64,000 bases of DNA from Pachyseris speciosa (taxonomy: Eukaryota; Cnidaria; Anthozoa; Scleractinia; Pachyseridae): positions 418,501-482,500 of the forward strand of contig JAEMWC010000007.1 of NCBI GenBank assembly GCA_016490735.1, given 5' to 3'. Under the pieces are notes generated by a model that was given only the letters and a program-made list of their open reading frames with translations, made no database searches and was not told the origin of the DNA. Positions 20,581-29,346 of this stretch are shown piece after piece (the first letter of the stretch is position 1; every line of letters starts with the position of its first letter). The position numbers and the translations under genes were made by a program.

Positions 20581-20949
20581 AAGACAAACGCGAACCTCCG
20601 AATGTGTCTGAAACTGAAAGAGTTGTCACCAAAACAAACAACCGAAAGATGTTGAAGGGAAAATGCGCTGTCTGTGGAATCATGAAAATCCGATTCTCGC
20701 CGGGAAACTGACGGAGCCCTCTCTTGCAGTTTTCACCGACCTTGCTGGCAAAGCGACTGAATTGTTCCTTTAGCACGGGGTTCCATTTCTTGCGAATTAA
20801 GGGTTGAAAACTGGGAGATATTACGCTTCCGAAGCAATGAGGAACCCCGACTTTCAAATGAAAGTGTTGAATTATGAAATGAAAAAAAGCGGCACCCCAG
20901 CGTGGTTGAGAAAGTTGGACAAAAACTGCAACTTATCCAATTGTTGAAG
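20562..20949 (+). pseudogene. Polinton-associated zinc-ribbon-like protein, broken
   Basis: Starts MEVYCVKDKREPP with KGKCAVCGIMKIRFSP, a Cys-x-x-Cys pair of zinc-ribbon type. After a frameshift near 20710 it continues as SLAVFTDLAGKATELFL, stop, HGVPFLA, stop, then TGRYYASEAMRNPDFQMKV. Similar short proteins sit next to the protease in cnidarian Polinton-like elements. Two stops (near 20773 and 20797) and the frameshift inactivate it. Function unknown. Confidence 0.45.
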
Positions 20950-21279
20950 TTTTTGAAGAGAGAGTTCCGCAAACATTTCCTTTATGTTTTTGAAAAGTGT
21001 GTATTCCTTAGAGTTTAAGATTTTCCATTTCGTCGCGTTTTTGCGAATGATTTCTTGAGCAAAGTTTGGAAGAGGCCCAGAGTGTTTCGACACCTCGTTG
21101 AGAATCCATTCTTTGTCCTCTATGGAGCACATTTCCACAAGCAGTTCTTGAAAGAATGCTTTGGCCTTTTGTTTGGTGAAAGTTTGTTCCATTGCGCAAA
21201 TGTTTGATTTTCCAAGGTACCCAACCTCTAAATGGGGAGTCCTCCTCCCCCGTTGCCTTTTTTTCCTGTTATGTTTCAC
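20872..21279 (-). CDS. Hypothetical protein, 135 aa
   Basis: The longest open frame in this stretch, on minus, with a charged start (KHNRKKRQRGRR) and helical content (QKAKAFFQELLVEMC, KEWILNEVSKHSG). An internal Met near the MEQTFTKQK segment may be the real start. It overlaps the end of the plus-strand Polinton fragment and may be another gene of that element, but I do not recognise it. Confidence 0.35.
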   Translation of the reverse strand: MKHNRKKRQRGRRTPHLEVGYLGKSNICAMEQTFTKQKAKAFFQELLVEMCSIEDKEWILNEVSKHSGPLPNFAQEIIRKNATKWKILNSKEYTLFKNIKEMFAELSLQKLQQLDKLQFLSNFLNHAGVPLFFIS

Positions 21280-21294
21280 CCTCTTCCCCTCTCA

Positions 21295-21491
21295 AGTAGT
21301 AATAGATGAATGAAACGAATACTCACCTGATCCAGAGAGGCATCCAGCCCGCCAACAAAGTTGTCACGCAACGCACCACCGGCGGGGGGTTGGGGTTTTG
21401 GGAGACGGTGTTGCGTTGCGTTACAAATTGGTTGGCGGGTTGGGTGTGTCTCTGGATCAGGTGGTATTTGTTTCATTCATCTATTACTACT
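21295..21491. repeat. 197-bp near-perfect palindrome, AGTAGT...ACTACT
   Basis: AGTAGTAATAGATGAATGAA at 21295 pairs with the reverse complement ending at 21491. Pairing continues through CACCTGATCCAGAGA, GCCCGCCAAC and ACGCAACGCA with few mismatches, leaving a ~20-nt G-rich centre. It lies right after the Polinton-like genes. Polinton terminal repeats typically begin AG, so this could be two terminal repeats brought head to head by internal deletion, or a MITE. Confidence 0.85.
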
Positions 21492-21834
21492 GCAGGAAAT
21501 CGTTGGAAAAAAACAAGCAAAAAACTGAAAACAATAAGAGAAGAAACTTATGATCTTTGAGCGGTATCGGCATTGTATTTTCTGGGCCCCAGCCGGACGA
21601 AAATTTTTACCCAGGCAATGCTGGTAAAAAGAAAACTAAAACAATTTTTTAAAATGTATGGCCTCTTACAGGAACCTCGAGCAAATGCTTAATGCAACTG
21701 TGAAACTGGAGAGCCTGCTTTAAATGTTCGTAAGAAACACAGAAAAAATCTATAAACTTGCCATTTTTACCGAAGCAAGTGCCTCTGTTTGCCCCATGCT
21801 AGCTACGGCCCTGATTTTTAAAGCTTAATGTAAT

Positions 21835-22290
21835 TGAAGGCAAAAATTGAAACTCGAGGAAGAAAAAGCCGATCAAATGCATGTGCACGTCTCAAAATCT
21901 GATAAAATACTGTCGAAAACTAGCGCACTTCACACTTGATTGAAAAAGTTAGAAATTTTCGTCCTAAGACTGTAAACAAAACAAGTTTTGCCCTATAACT
22001 TTGATTAATTCTCGAGTGTTTGTTTGTTTTTTTGTTAGAGCCGGTAAGGATCAACGTTTCCATATTTAAGCCCGCTGTGTACGTATCTGCAAAGGGAAGT
22101 TGTTATTAAAAGCTTTAATTAATTTGATTGGAGGCAGAAACTTAAGCTCCAGTTTAAAAAAAATACCCATCAAATGCATTTTTACGTTTTAAAATCTGAC
22201 ATAAGGTTGTCAAAAAGCTGTCAAAAACCAGCGCGCTTCACGCGTCATTTGAAAAATTTTTAGAGATCTTCGTCGAGAGTGGCCTGTAAA
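21835..22290. repeat. Diverged ~290-bp tandem duplication
   Basis: The block around ATCAAATGCATGTGCACGT...AAAATCTGATA...CTTCACACTTGATTGAAAAA (21870-21960) recurs, diverged, around ATCAAATGCATTTTTACGT...AAAATCTGACA...CTTCACGCGTCATTTGAAAAA (22167-22255). Both copies are followed by ...CTGTAAAC. No coding content. Confidence 0.6.
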
Positions 22291-22407
22291 CAGCGAATAA
22301 GTTTCGCCGTCTGAAAACATGTCGTCTCAACACGTCGATTTAGGAAAAAACCGGAAGTCGCATGAAGCGAGACCTGAGGGCAAAAACAAATGCGTAAAAA
22401 TTTCAAG

Positions 22408-24000
22408 ATGGAGAGCAAAAATGTTGAAAAATTGAGTCCGGAGGACATATCCGGAGCTTCGTTAAAGTGCCGAAGAAAAAAACAAAGGCGGTAACAAGAA
22501 AGCCCTTTATGAAAGGTGAGTTTACATGTTTTTAAACTTTAATATAAAGAAACCGATCGAAAATACGAAGTTTTTATTTGCTCCCTGGCCTACAAAGTCA
22601 AGATCCTAAACGTTATACCCGAGGTCAGAGATAAAGTTCATGATCCTGACCCAGACAAAGTCTTCACGAAAGCGAAGTTAGCCCATCTCCAGGAAAGTCA
22701 CAGGAAAGTGGATTAGGCGCAAAATGAGTCACCTGGCTTCAGCCAATTTCCGGTGGACTATGCAGCTTTTAAAAAAATTTATTTAGTTCTTCCGGTAATT
22801 GTACCTACCGATACTCTTGATCATCTTAAGAAGTGCGGTAAAACAACTTGCTAAGAAATCTCTTTCTACTGATGCTATTGTGGAAATATCAAGTGTAAAG
22901 GGTGTGAGATTAAGGCCATTTGTACATAATCTTGAAGTATCTAAGCCGCTGACGGCGGTGTTGTTTACCTCCGGGCTTTGTGTTGGGCTTCTTACAAAAA
23001 AATGCGTCAAATATAAAGAGCGAATGATTGTTAAGCCGGTTGGAAAGCCTAAAATTACATCAGCCATGAGTGATTCAATATGTTCTGCTGGTAGGAGCGG
23101 CTTTTGTTGCCATGTTATGGCAGTTTGGAAATTGAATGAAATGTCACGGGTCAATGAACTGAAATATCTATGCGAGAAAGCTGTTCCCCGCACTTCTAAG
23201 CCAAGAAATGGGGACTTCCAGGTAGACGAACAGTGGAAAATGAGCCGATCATGGCCTCAAAGCTTATTAAACCAAGGCATTATGTAGGCACACAACAAGG
23301 TCAAAACAGGAGAGGTGTGTTTTCTACGTTTTTTGATCCACGTCCACTAAAATATAGAAAGTTGGACCTCGAAGCTGTTGAAAAGTTCAGACAGATTACT
23401 GCCAGAGCTAACCAAAGTGTTCCCTTTGGAAAGATGACTCCCAATGCTTCTGACATATCACCAGTCAATATTCTAATCTGTACTGTTGCTAAAGGTTTTC
23501 TTCTGCAAATGTAACTGAAAGATTTTGATACCAGATCTGCGACTTCAACATGCGAGAGTTCATTTGTTCGGCAACCAAAACCATGTGTAACAAATGCAAC
23601 TGTGTCTCAAGCCAGTTAAACAAACAAAGTCAACATTACAGATAGTGAAGTTGACTTGAATGCAAATGGACTGATAAGTCAACCCCTTAGCCTGGATGAA
23701 ATAAGTCATAGATGTTCAGCAATCAAGAAGAAACTGTTCATTGGATAAAATGAATTAGAGAAAATTGAAGCTGAAACCAGAGGACAGTTCAATAACCAGA
23801 AATAGTTTGATTACAGGTTTGGATGAATAACAGCATCTAAATGTCACAGAGTGGCCTATCCACATAAAGCTAATACTTCCCATACCAAAATCAATAAAGA
23901 TGTTTTAAATTACAGCCAAAAGAGTGCAGACTAAAGAAATGAGAGATGGAATTGTAAATGAAAAAGTTACAATTTCTCAGTATGTAGACAAATTGAAAAT
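22408..24000 (+). pseudogene. SWIM/YqaJ nuclease-like gene, copy 3 (decayed)
   Basis: ATG 22408 opens MESKNVEKLSPEDISGASLK, the family's start block. After a frameshift, GNKKALYER meets a donor-like GTGAGT at 22516. The frame from about 22800 to 23200 holds a SWIM remnant ICSAGRSGFCCH (first Cys replaced by Ser). A second frame (23233-23510) continues with KLIKPRHYVGTQQG and DPRPLKYRKLDLEAVEKF. The YqaJ start FDYRFG-stop-ITASKCHRVAYP appears near 23812. The catalytic part is not recovered, and stops are frequent after 23510. No transposase partner is seen beside it, so this may be a solo fragment or a different subfamily. Confidence 0.6.
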
Positions 24001-24912
24001 TAAGCGGTTGTCTCTGTAAGGGCGGCCCGGTCGATATGGTTTGAAAAATACATTTCAATCATTTCCTGTGTGTTGCAAGACATTCATGTACTTATACTAA
24101 AACCCCAATCCTTTCGATCAGATCTTCAAAATTTTTCGTGTTTAAGGGAATTTTCGGTTCACCCGAGTGAAGGTCCTTGACGGCCTTTACCAACACCTAG
24201 ATTTAGCAAAACTTTGAAGAGCATTGTTTCAAGAACTAACAATTTCTGCACATAACAAAAAAACGCAATCACTTAAAACATCTCTTCTTAATGTACCAAG
24301 CCGACTTTTGTAAAATTCAACTCGAATCGAGCCAGCGGTGGTACATCAACGACGCTCTTATCGCACGGCTCGATGAAAAACGCCAAAGGAATCAAATTCA
24401 AACTGTGATTTTGAAAAAGTGAGGTTGATCTGTTTAACTTAAACCAACACAGCCTAAAAGTACATACTCTAGAAAATGTAACTACAGGAAGAAGCCTTGC
24501 GGTATCTCCTTGGTGAAATAATTATACTCCTGTGAATTTGACGAGTTTCGATGGTCTCCATTTCGAAAGACTCGTCAGCTTGAAGTGTTGCATCATCCTC
24601 TCTCACAGAGACATCTAAAAGCACCAGAAAAAAAAAAAAAACATTTTACATGCATCATAGTTAAAGCAAAGAAAAAAAAAATCAGTTTTAGACGGCATGA
24701 GCATAACTCATCTTACATCAATTTCTACAGAATCGAACAGAAGAATATTGACAACTGTTTGAATTTCTCTCCATGATTTCACAGGAAATAACAATGTCTG
24801 CTGCCTAAGCTACGGCTTGGTGTGGCGTAGGGATCAGCTTAAGATAATGACCTCGAGTCTTGCCTTCCTAACTGCAATGTTTATGTAATTAACCGGAAGT
24901 CATGCAACCGGA
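24001..24912. other. No gene recognised
   Basis: Tail of the nuclease-like copy and unique sequence. A-rich runs at about 24627-24640 and 24671-24680. No supported feature. Confidence 0.35.
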
Positions 24913-25064
24913 TGTTGCAGTTAATAGTAGTCTTACTATGAACTTTGGGATGGCTCTTTCACCATAATGGCGGACCATATGCATGTGGTTGATGTTTCTA
25001 GTGTTCATTAAAATCCTTGGTTTATCTTATGCATCATGATTCAATGTCTAAAGGAAACATCACA
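24913..25064 (+). repeat. Gypsy left LTR
   Basis: Starts TGTTGCAG and ends AACATCACA. It matches 28750-28897 at roughly 88-90 percent by eye, including CTTTGGGATGGCTC and GTTGATGTTTCTAG. Immediately after it comes TGGCGACGAGGATGGGAT, a plausible primer-binding site. Confidence 0.8.
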
Positions 25065-25168
25065 AGTGGCGACGAGGATGGGATCGCAATAATTGCAGAT
25101 GTGAAGAAAATCTTTGTGTTTAAAGCGTTGAACCGACGAAGAAAACCTATCGATCGACTGCGTATTCC

Positions 25169-26216
25169 ATGCCCTCGGATTCTTCATCGACCTCATCATC
25201 TTCACAGTCTTCACTGACTACTACCTACAACATGGCTCCGGGAATTGACCTACCGACGTTCCCTGAATTTGAGCTCCAGCTGAGAGACAAAACGCCTACC
25301 CGTTTTGAGAACTATGTAAAGCGTTTGAATAACATGTTCCCAGGGATGAACATGACCGGAGCGCCACAAAAGAAAACAATGCTGCATCATTATGTCGGAG
25401 AAGAAACCTGCGATATCTTTGAAACCCTCACCGTACCGGAACCGGCTAAAGGAAATGACGAATACAAAATTGCAGTCAAAGCGCTTACTGATCACTTCGA
25501 ACCTCAGAAGTGTGTTGATCACTACGTATAAGTCTTTCTTCAGGAAACCCAAAAATCCGGAGAAAACATTAACGAGTTCTACACAGGTCTTCAGCTATTG
25601 GCACGCAGATGTAAATTCACCAATGCGGGGTTGGAGATTAAATGGCAAATAATTCAAGGCACTTCTTCGGTTCATCTCAGGCGTAAAGCCATCGAACACA
25701 ACCTCAACCTAGAAAACCTGCTCAAGGCCGCTTGTGTCATGGAAACCGCTGACGAGCAAACCAGCGAGACTGAGAAACAGCAGTCACACGCAGTTGGTTT
25801 TGGTAAAAAAGAGAACAAGTGACAATCAGCAGAAGGAGAGTTCCAATGGACAACCAAAGTCTGGTGTTCATAACATTAAATGTGGTCTGGGTGGGGAAGG
25901 TATCCACATCAAAGTAACTGTCTTGCGCAAGGTAAAAAGAGGTCTTAACTGTGGCAAAATGAATCACTTCTCTAAAGTTCGTCGCAGTAAACCCAGCAAC
26001 CGCTTCAGATCTACCCGTCCAAGAAAGCCAACGAAAGGTAGCCACCGCGCCAGATCTGTGGACATTGAAGACTCCTCTGGTGGTGAAGCTTTAACCGTAG
26101 TGGGTGCTGATGACAACAACAGTGATGAGTACACCTACACCATAACGGCATGCAGGAACCTCAAACCGCCAAACCCATCTTTCAAGTCAGGATTATGGAC
26201 ACACCCATCCACTTAA
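25169..26216 (+). pseudogene. Gypsy gag (with CCHC remnant)
   Basis: ATG 25169. After a Ser-rich start, IDLPTFPEFELQ and RFENYVKRLNNMF lead to the capsid-like part with DEYKIAVKALTDHFEP. A stop or frameshift near 25530 leads to SGENINEFYTGLQLLARRC in frame with NLNLENLLKAACVMETAD. The nucleocapsid part in another frame reads LNCGKMNHFSKVRRSKP, a CCHC knuckle whose last Cys reads Arg. Two frameshifts make it non-functional. Known role: RNA packaging and particle formation. Confidence 0.7.
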
Positions 26217-26325
26217 TGGCAGATTCTGGAACAACAGTGAACATCCTGAGAAAAAGGGGGTTTGATAGCTTGAAACAAGACCGCATTGATTACTATTATT
26301 ACTAGACCTCTTCGGCAGCTGATCT
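26155..26325 (+). pseudogene. Gypsy protease remnant
   Basis: The segment FQVRIMDTPIHLMADSGTTVN with ILRKRGFD carries a D-S-G triad of retropepsin type (normally D-T/S-G). The frame soon ends in stops. The reverse transcriptase that should follow is deleted up to LRQLICDGV near 26310. Confidence 0.65.
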
Positions 26326-26379
26326 GTGATGGAGTGAAGGGGATTAGAAACATGAAAATTTGGTTTATCAACAGAGTTT

Positions 26380-26413
26380 CGTTTCGAGCGTTAGCCCTTC
26401 GTCGGAACGAATC
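26380..26413 (-). ncRNA. Damaged hammerhead remnant
   Basis: On minus, CCGACGA, stem II GGGC/GCTC and GAAAC are intact, but the GTC cleavage site and 3' half of stem I are deleted (about 40 bp missing relative to 27982-28030). It cannot cleave. Confidence 0.75.
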
Positions 26414-26499
26414 GAGGAATTGTGGGTTGTGTATGATTTATATACGGAAAATGGAGCTACACTATTGGTGGTAACATGGTAACGTGAAAAACAGGAATA

Positions 26500-27655
26500 A
26501 ATGAATTGAATGAATGTATAACGTTTTGCATGATGTGCAGGTTATGCAAAAGATAACATTTGCGGAGGTGCACGTGAAACGATCAGATCGCTTAGGGCCC
26601 AATGTTTGTCAGTGTTTTGAATGAAAGGACAAGTTTTGCATCGCCAGCGCGCCTTTAAAAGTGCCAGGTTGTTCAGTTGTTTTGAATTCGCTTCTAACTA
26701 GAAAGCTACCTACATTTTTGTCGCTTTTGAATGAAATCAGCGGTGGTTGCGAAAAGATTCTAGCAGTGTCTGGATCATTTTGCAGTATCTTAAAGTTATG
26801 AAGATGATGGCTTTAGGTATGTTATTATGAGGGTGAAACGTGAGGGTGAATGGAATTTTTTTCCTTTTGTGACGTCTGTAGTGCTGACTGTTGATCAATC
26901 TGCTGGGCGCGATGATGGCCCGATTGAACCACAGAATCAGGATAGCCACGTTTCTCGAAGAACTGGCACATTTCCTTTGATTTGTTGGAAAAACCAGAGT
27001 CATCACTAAATAGACGTCGAAGTCTAAGAAATTGAGAATAGGGAATGGCGTTTTAGACATGAGATGGATGTGAAGATGAATACAACAAGTAACTGTAAGA
27101 ATCGGTGGGTTTGTAGTGCACACTGGTACATAAATCGTTGCCGCTGCTAAAAATTTTGATATCAAGAAATGTCAGCGAAGTTTCCGAAATTTCCTAGGTA
27201 TATTTTAGAACCTGATGAAAAGAATTAACGGCGGTTATAAATTGATTGATTTACTCCTTGCTAGACGAAATTGCGCCGATGCAGTCGTCAATGTAGCGAC
27301 CGTAGAGTTCAGGCCGATGTATTGATTGAAGAATTGGTACTCGACGTAACCTACAAAAAGATTGGCGTAGCTAGCTCCCATTTTTGTGCCCATCGCTACA
27401 CCATTTGCTTGTAATATTTGTCAGCGAAAGAAAAACAGTTAAGTGTTAAAATAGTTCAGCTAGGCGGAGTAGCGTTTCCAAGCTTGGTTACTTGAAGGTG
27501 CGATGATCGAAAGAATACTAAGGTGCTTTAAGACCTTCGCCGTTAGGAATGATGGTGTGTAGAGATGTAATATCCATAGTGAAAATTAGTTTGTCTTCGC
27601 CAGTGAAATTGAAGTCGCGGAAAATTTCAAGTGCATGTTAACTGTCTTTAATGTA
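26500..27655 (-). pseudogene. Penelope-like RT + GIY-YIG, minus copy, decayed
   Basis: Minus strand from about 27655: FTMDITSLHT (RT motif A), GTK-G (motif around 27390), YGRYIDDCIGAISSS (catalytic DD motif, near 27300), then the connection with SSSRNVAILI and RKKIPFTLTFHPHN near 26850. The GIY-YIG end has ITCTSCK-like and KLYI-like sequence with an internal deletion near 26516. Several stops and frameshifts. Known role: RT with GIY-YIG endonuclease for target-primed reverse transcription. Confidence 0.7.
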
Positions 27656-27656
27656 A

Positions 27657-27980
27657 GACAGTGGCTACATTGACGACTGCATCGGCGCAATTTCGTCTAG
27701 CAAGAAGAAAATCAACCAAATGTTTTGAGAAAGATGACAAAGACGCATCTAAACCAGTTGCTCCGCATTTTAATCTCCCTAGCCATTCCAAACAACACAT
27801 GTGGATCTCCGGCCTTTCCCTACATCTTTAAAATCGACACCCTTAATCCCCACGGTATCAAGGAGCGCTTTTCATTCAATTCATTTAGTCCTGTTTTTCA
27901 CGTTACCATGTTACCATGTATTACTACCAATAGCGTAGCTCCATTTTCTGTATATAAGCCATACACAACCCACAATTTCT
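27657..27980 (+). pseudogene. Penelope-like RT/C-terminal fragment, plus copy
   Basis: Starts YIDDCIGAISSSK (RT motif C) then jumps to KDASKP-like, FNLPSHSKQHM and IDTLNPHGIKERFSFN, the C-terminus found also at 13955. Internal deletion and frameshifts are present. Confidence 0.7.
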
Positions 27981-27981
27981 C

Positions 27982-28030
27982 GATTCGCTCCGACGAAGGG
28001 CTAACGCTCGAAACGTCAGCTAATCGAATC
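27982..28030 (+). ncRNA. Hammerhead ribozyme of Penelope-like element (putatively intact)
   Basis: GATTC and CT of stem I (27982-27989), CCGACGA core, stem II GGGC/GCTC with TAAC loop, GAAAC, GTC ending at 28017 (predicted cleavage after it), AGC, then a distal GAATC that closes stem I. Stem III has two base pairs and no loop. Same design as 13818-13866. Confidence 0.85.
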
Positions 28031-28094
28031 TCTGTACGGTGGTCAATTTACATTACCAACTCTGTTGATAAACCAAAATTTGGTGATGGAGTGA

Positions 28095-28749
28095 GTTGGT
28101 AATGGGCCCTAGAGGAGCAGTGAACATTTGAACTCCTAAAAGAAACATTATCAGTCAAGACTACTCTGGAATACTTCGACCCCAAGAAACCTACTTCCAT
28201 TTTCGTTGATGGTAGCCCCGTTGGTTTGGGTGCTGTCCTGACCCAAGAAGATGAATTAACCAAAGATTAGACGCCGCTGCACTATGCCAGTTGTCCGCTT
28301 ACCCCACACAAGCAAGATATCCTCAAATTTCTCGTGAAGCTTTGTCGATTTACTGGGCAATCAAACTCTTTTACCTGTTTGTTTATGGAAAAGACTTCTA
28401 GGTCATCCCCGACCACAGACCCCTTGTGGCTTTGTTCAACAACCCGTCGTCCAAGCCCTCCACCAGGATTGAGCGCTGGGTTATGGAGCTGCAGCAATAT
28501 CGCTTCACTGTAGAGTATCGCCCTGGTGCCTAAAATCCAGCTGACTACGCTTTAAGACACCCGTTGGAGATCCAGAATCCCACAACTATGAAGTAGAATC
28601 TGAGGAACATATTTCTCTCATCACAGGGAATGCAGTACCGAGAGCCATTACATTGCCTGAGATAGAGACTGCAACTTCAAAGGATCCAATGCTTCAAGCT
28701 GTTATGTCTGCGGTCAAGTCTAACTGCTGGCATAAAGCCCCACCTGGCG
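28095..28749 (+). pseudogene. Gypsy RNase H-like domain and linker
   Basis: KETLSVKTTLEYFDPKKPTS leads to IFVDGSPVGLGAVLTQ (start of RNase H with its Asp), then in shifted frames LHYAS, SIYWAIKLFY and FNNPSSKPSTRIERW, then AVPRAITLPEIET and MSAVKSNCWHKAPPG before the LTR. Stops near 28269 and several frameshifts. Integrase is absent. Confidence 0.7.
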
Positions 28750-28897
28750 TGTCACTGTCTAGTAGTCTTGCTATGCACTTTGGGATGGCTCCTTCACCAT
28801 CATGGTGGACCATGCATGTTGTTGATGTTTCTAGTCTTCATTAAAATCGTTGGTTTATCTTATGTATCATGATTCAATGTCTAAAAGAAAAATCACA
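28750..28897 (+). repeat. Gypsy right LTR
   Basis: TGTCACTG...AAATCACA, the partner of 24913-25064. The divergence between the two LTRs indicates an old insertion. Confidence 0.8.
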
Positions 28898-28994
28898 CTA
28901 ACTACAGCCAACCGCCATGTTTACCTCGAAAAGGAAACCGTTGACCACCCGCAGAGCTGGTTCCTGTGGGGCGCAGGGCGGCTCAGAGATATTA

Positions 28995-29346
28995 GGGAGC
29001 TTTAGCAGTTAGGACGGCAACGGCAACGAGAACGCCACTAAACAATAAGCTTAATCAGCTAAAACAATGTCTCTGTACGCGCGTTATACATTTTGGTACA
29101 TTTCTCTGCCGTCCTCTGCAATTCACCAAATTTTTGGCTTTCTCGAGAACGTGAGCGCATGACTGTAAAGGTTTCTTTCTTTTTCCTTAGTTGAACGCCG
29201 TTCCTAAAAACTTAGTCCCTAAATAGTTCGCCAGTATTTTCCAAGTTAAACAAATTACAATAATAGCGAAAGCGTTACAAAAACGAGAAGTTAGATTTTG
29301 ATACGACGTTTCCGCTGCCGTCGCCGTCGTCGTCGCTAAAGCTCCC
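28995..29346. mobile_element. MITE, GGGAGCTTTAGC ends
   Basis: GGGAGCTTTAGC at 28995 and GCTAAAGCTCCC ending at 29346 are inverted ends, followed inward by GACGGCAACGGCAACG and its partner CGCTGCCGTCGCCGTCGTC. The flanks read TTA/TA-like, compatible with a PIF/Harbinger-type target. About 352 bp, no coding capacity. Confidence 0.8.

Larger units (their letters stand above)
26338..28082. mobile_element. Penelope-like element nested in Gypsy
   Basis: Flanked by the exact 12-bp repeat GTGATGGAGTGA at 26326-26337 and 28083-28094. Inner ends are GGTTTATCAAC...GTTGATAAACC. The minus-strand body runs from a damaged hammerhead (26380) through the GIY-YIG part and reverse transcriptase to about 27650. 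From about 27657 a plus-strand copy begins with the RT catalytic region, then C-terminus, pLTR and intact hammerhead. So it is a head-to-head pair of truncated copies inserted together. About 21 bp of filler follow the left duplication. Confidence 0.85.
24913..28897 (+). mobile_element. Deleted Gypsy (Ty3-type) LTR retrotransposon
   Basis: Short LTRs (about 150 bp) flank gag, a protease start and an RNase H-like domain. Most of the reverse transcriptase and all of the integrase are missing, and the RNase H linker runs straight to the right LTR. A 1745-bp Penelope-like element is nested at 26338-28082. No 5-bp target duplication is obvious. Confidence 0.8.
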
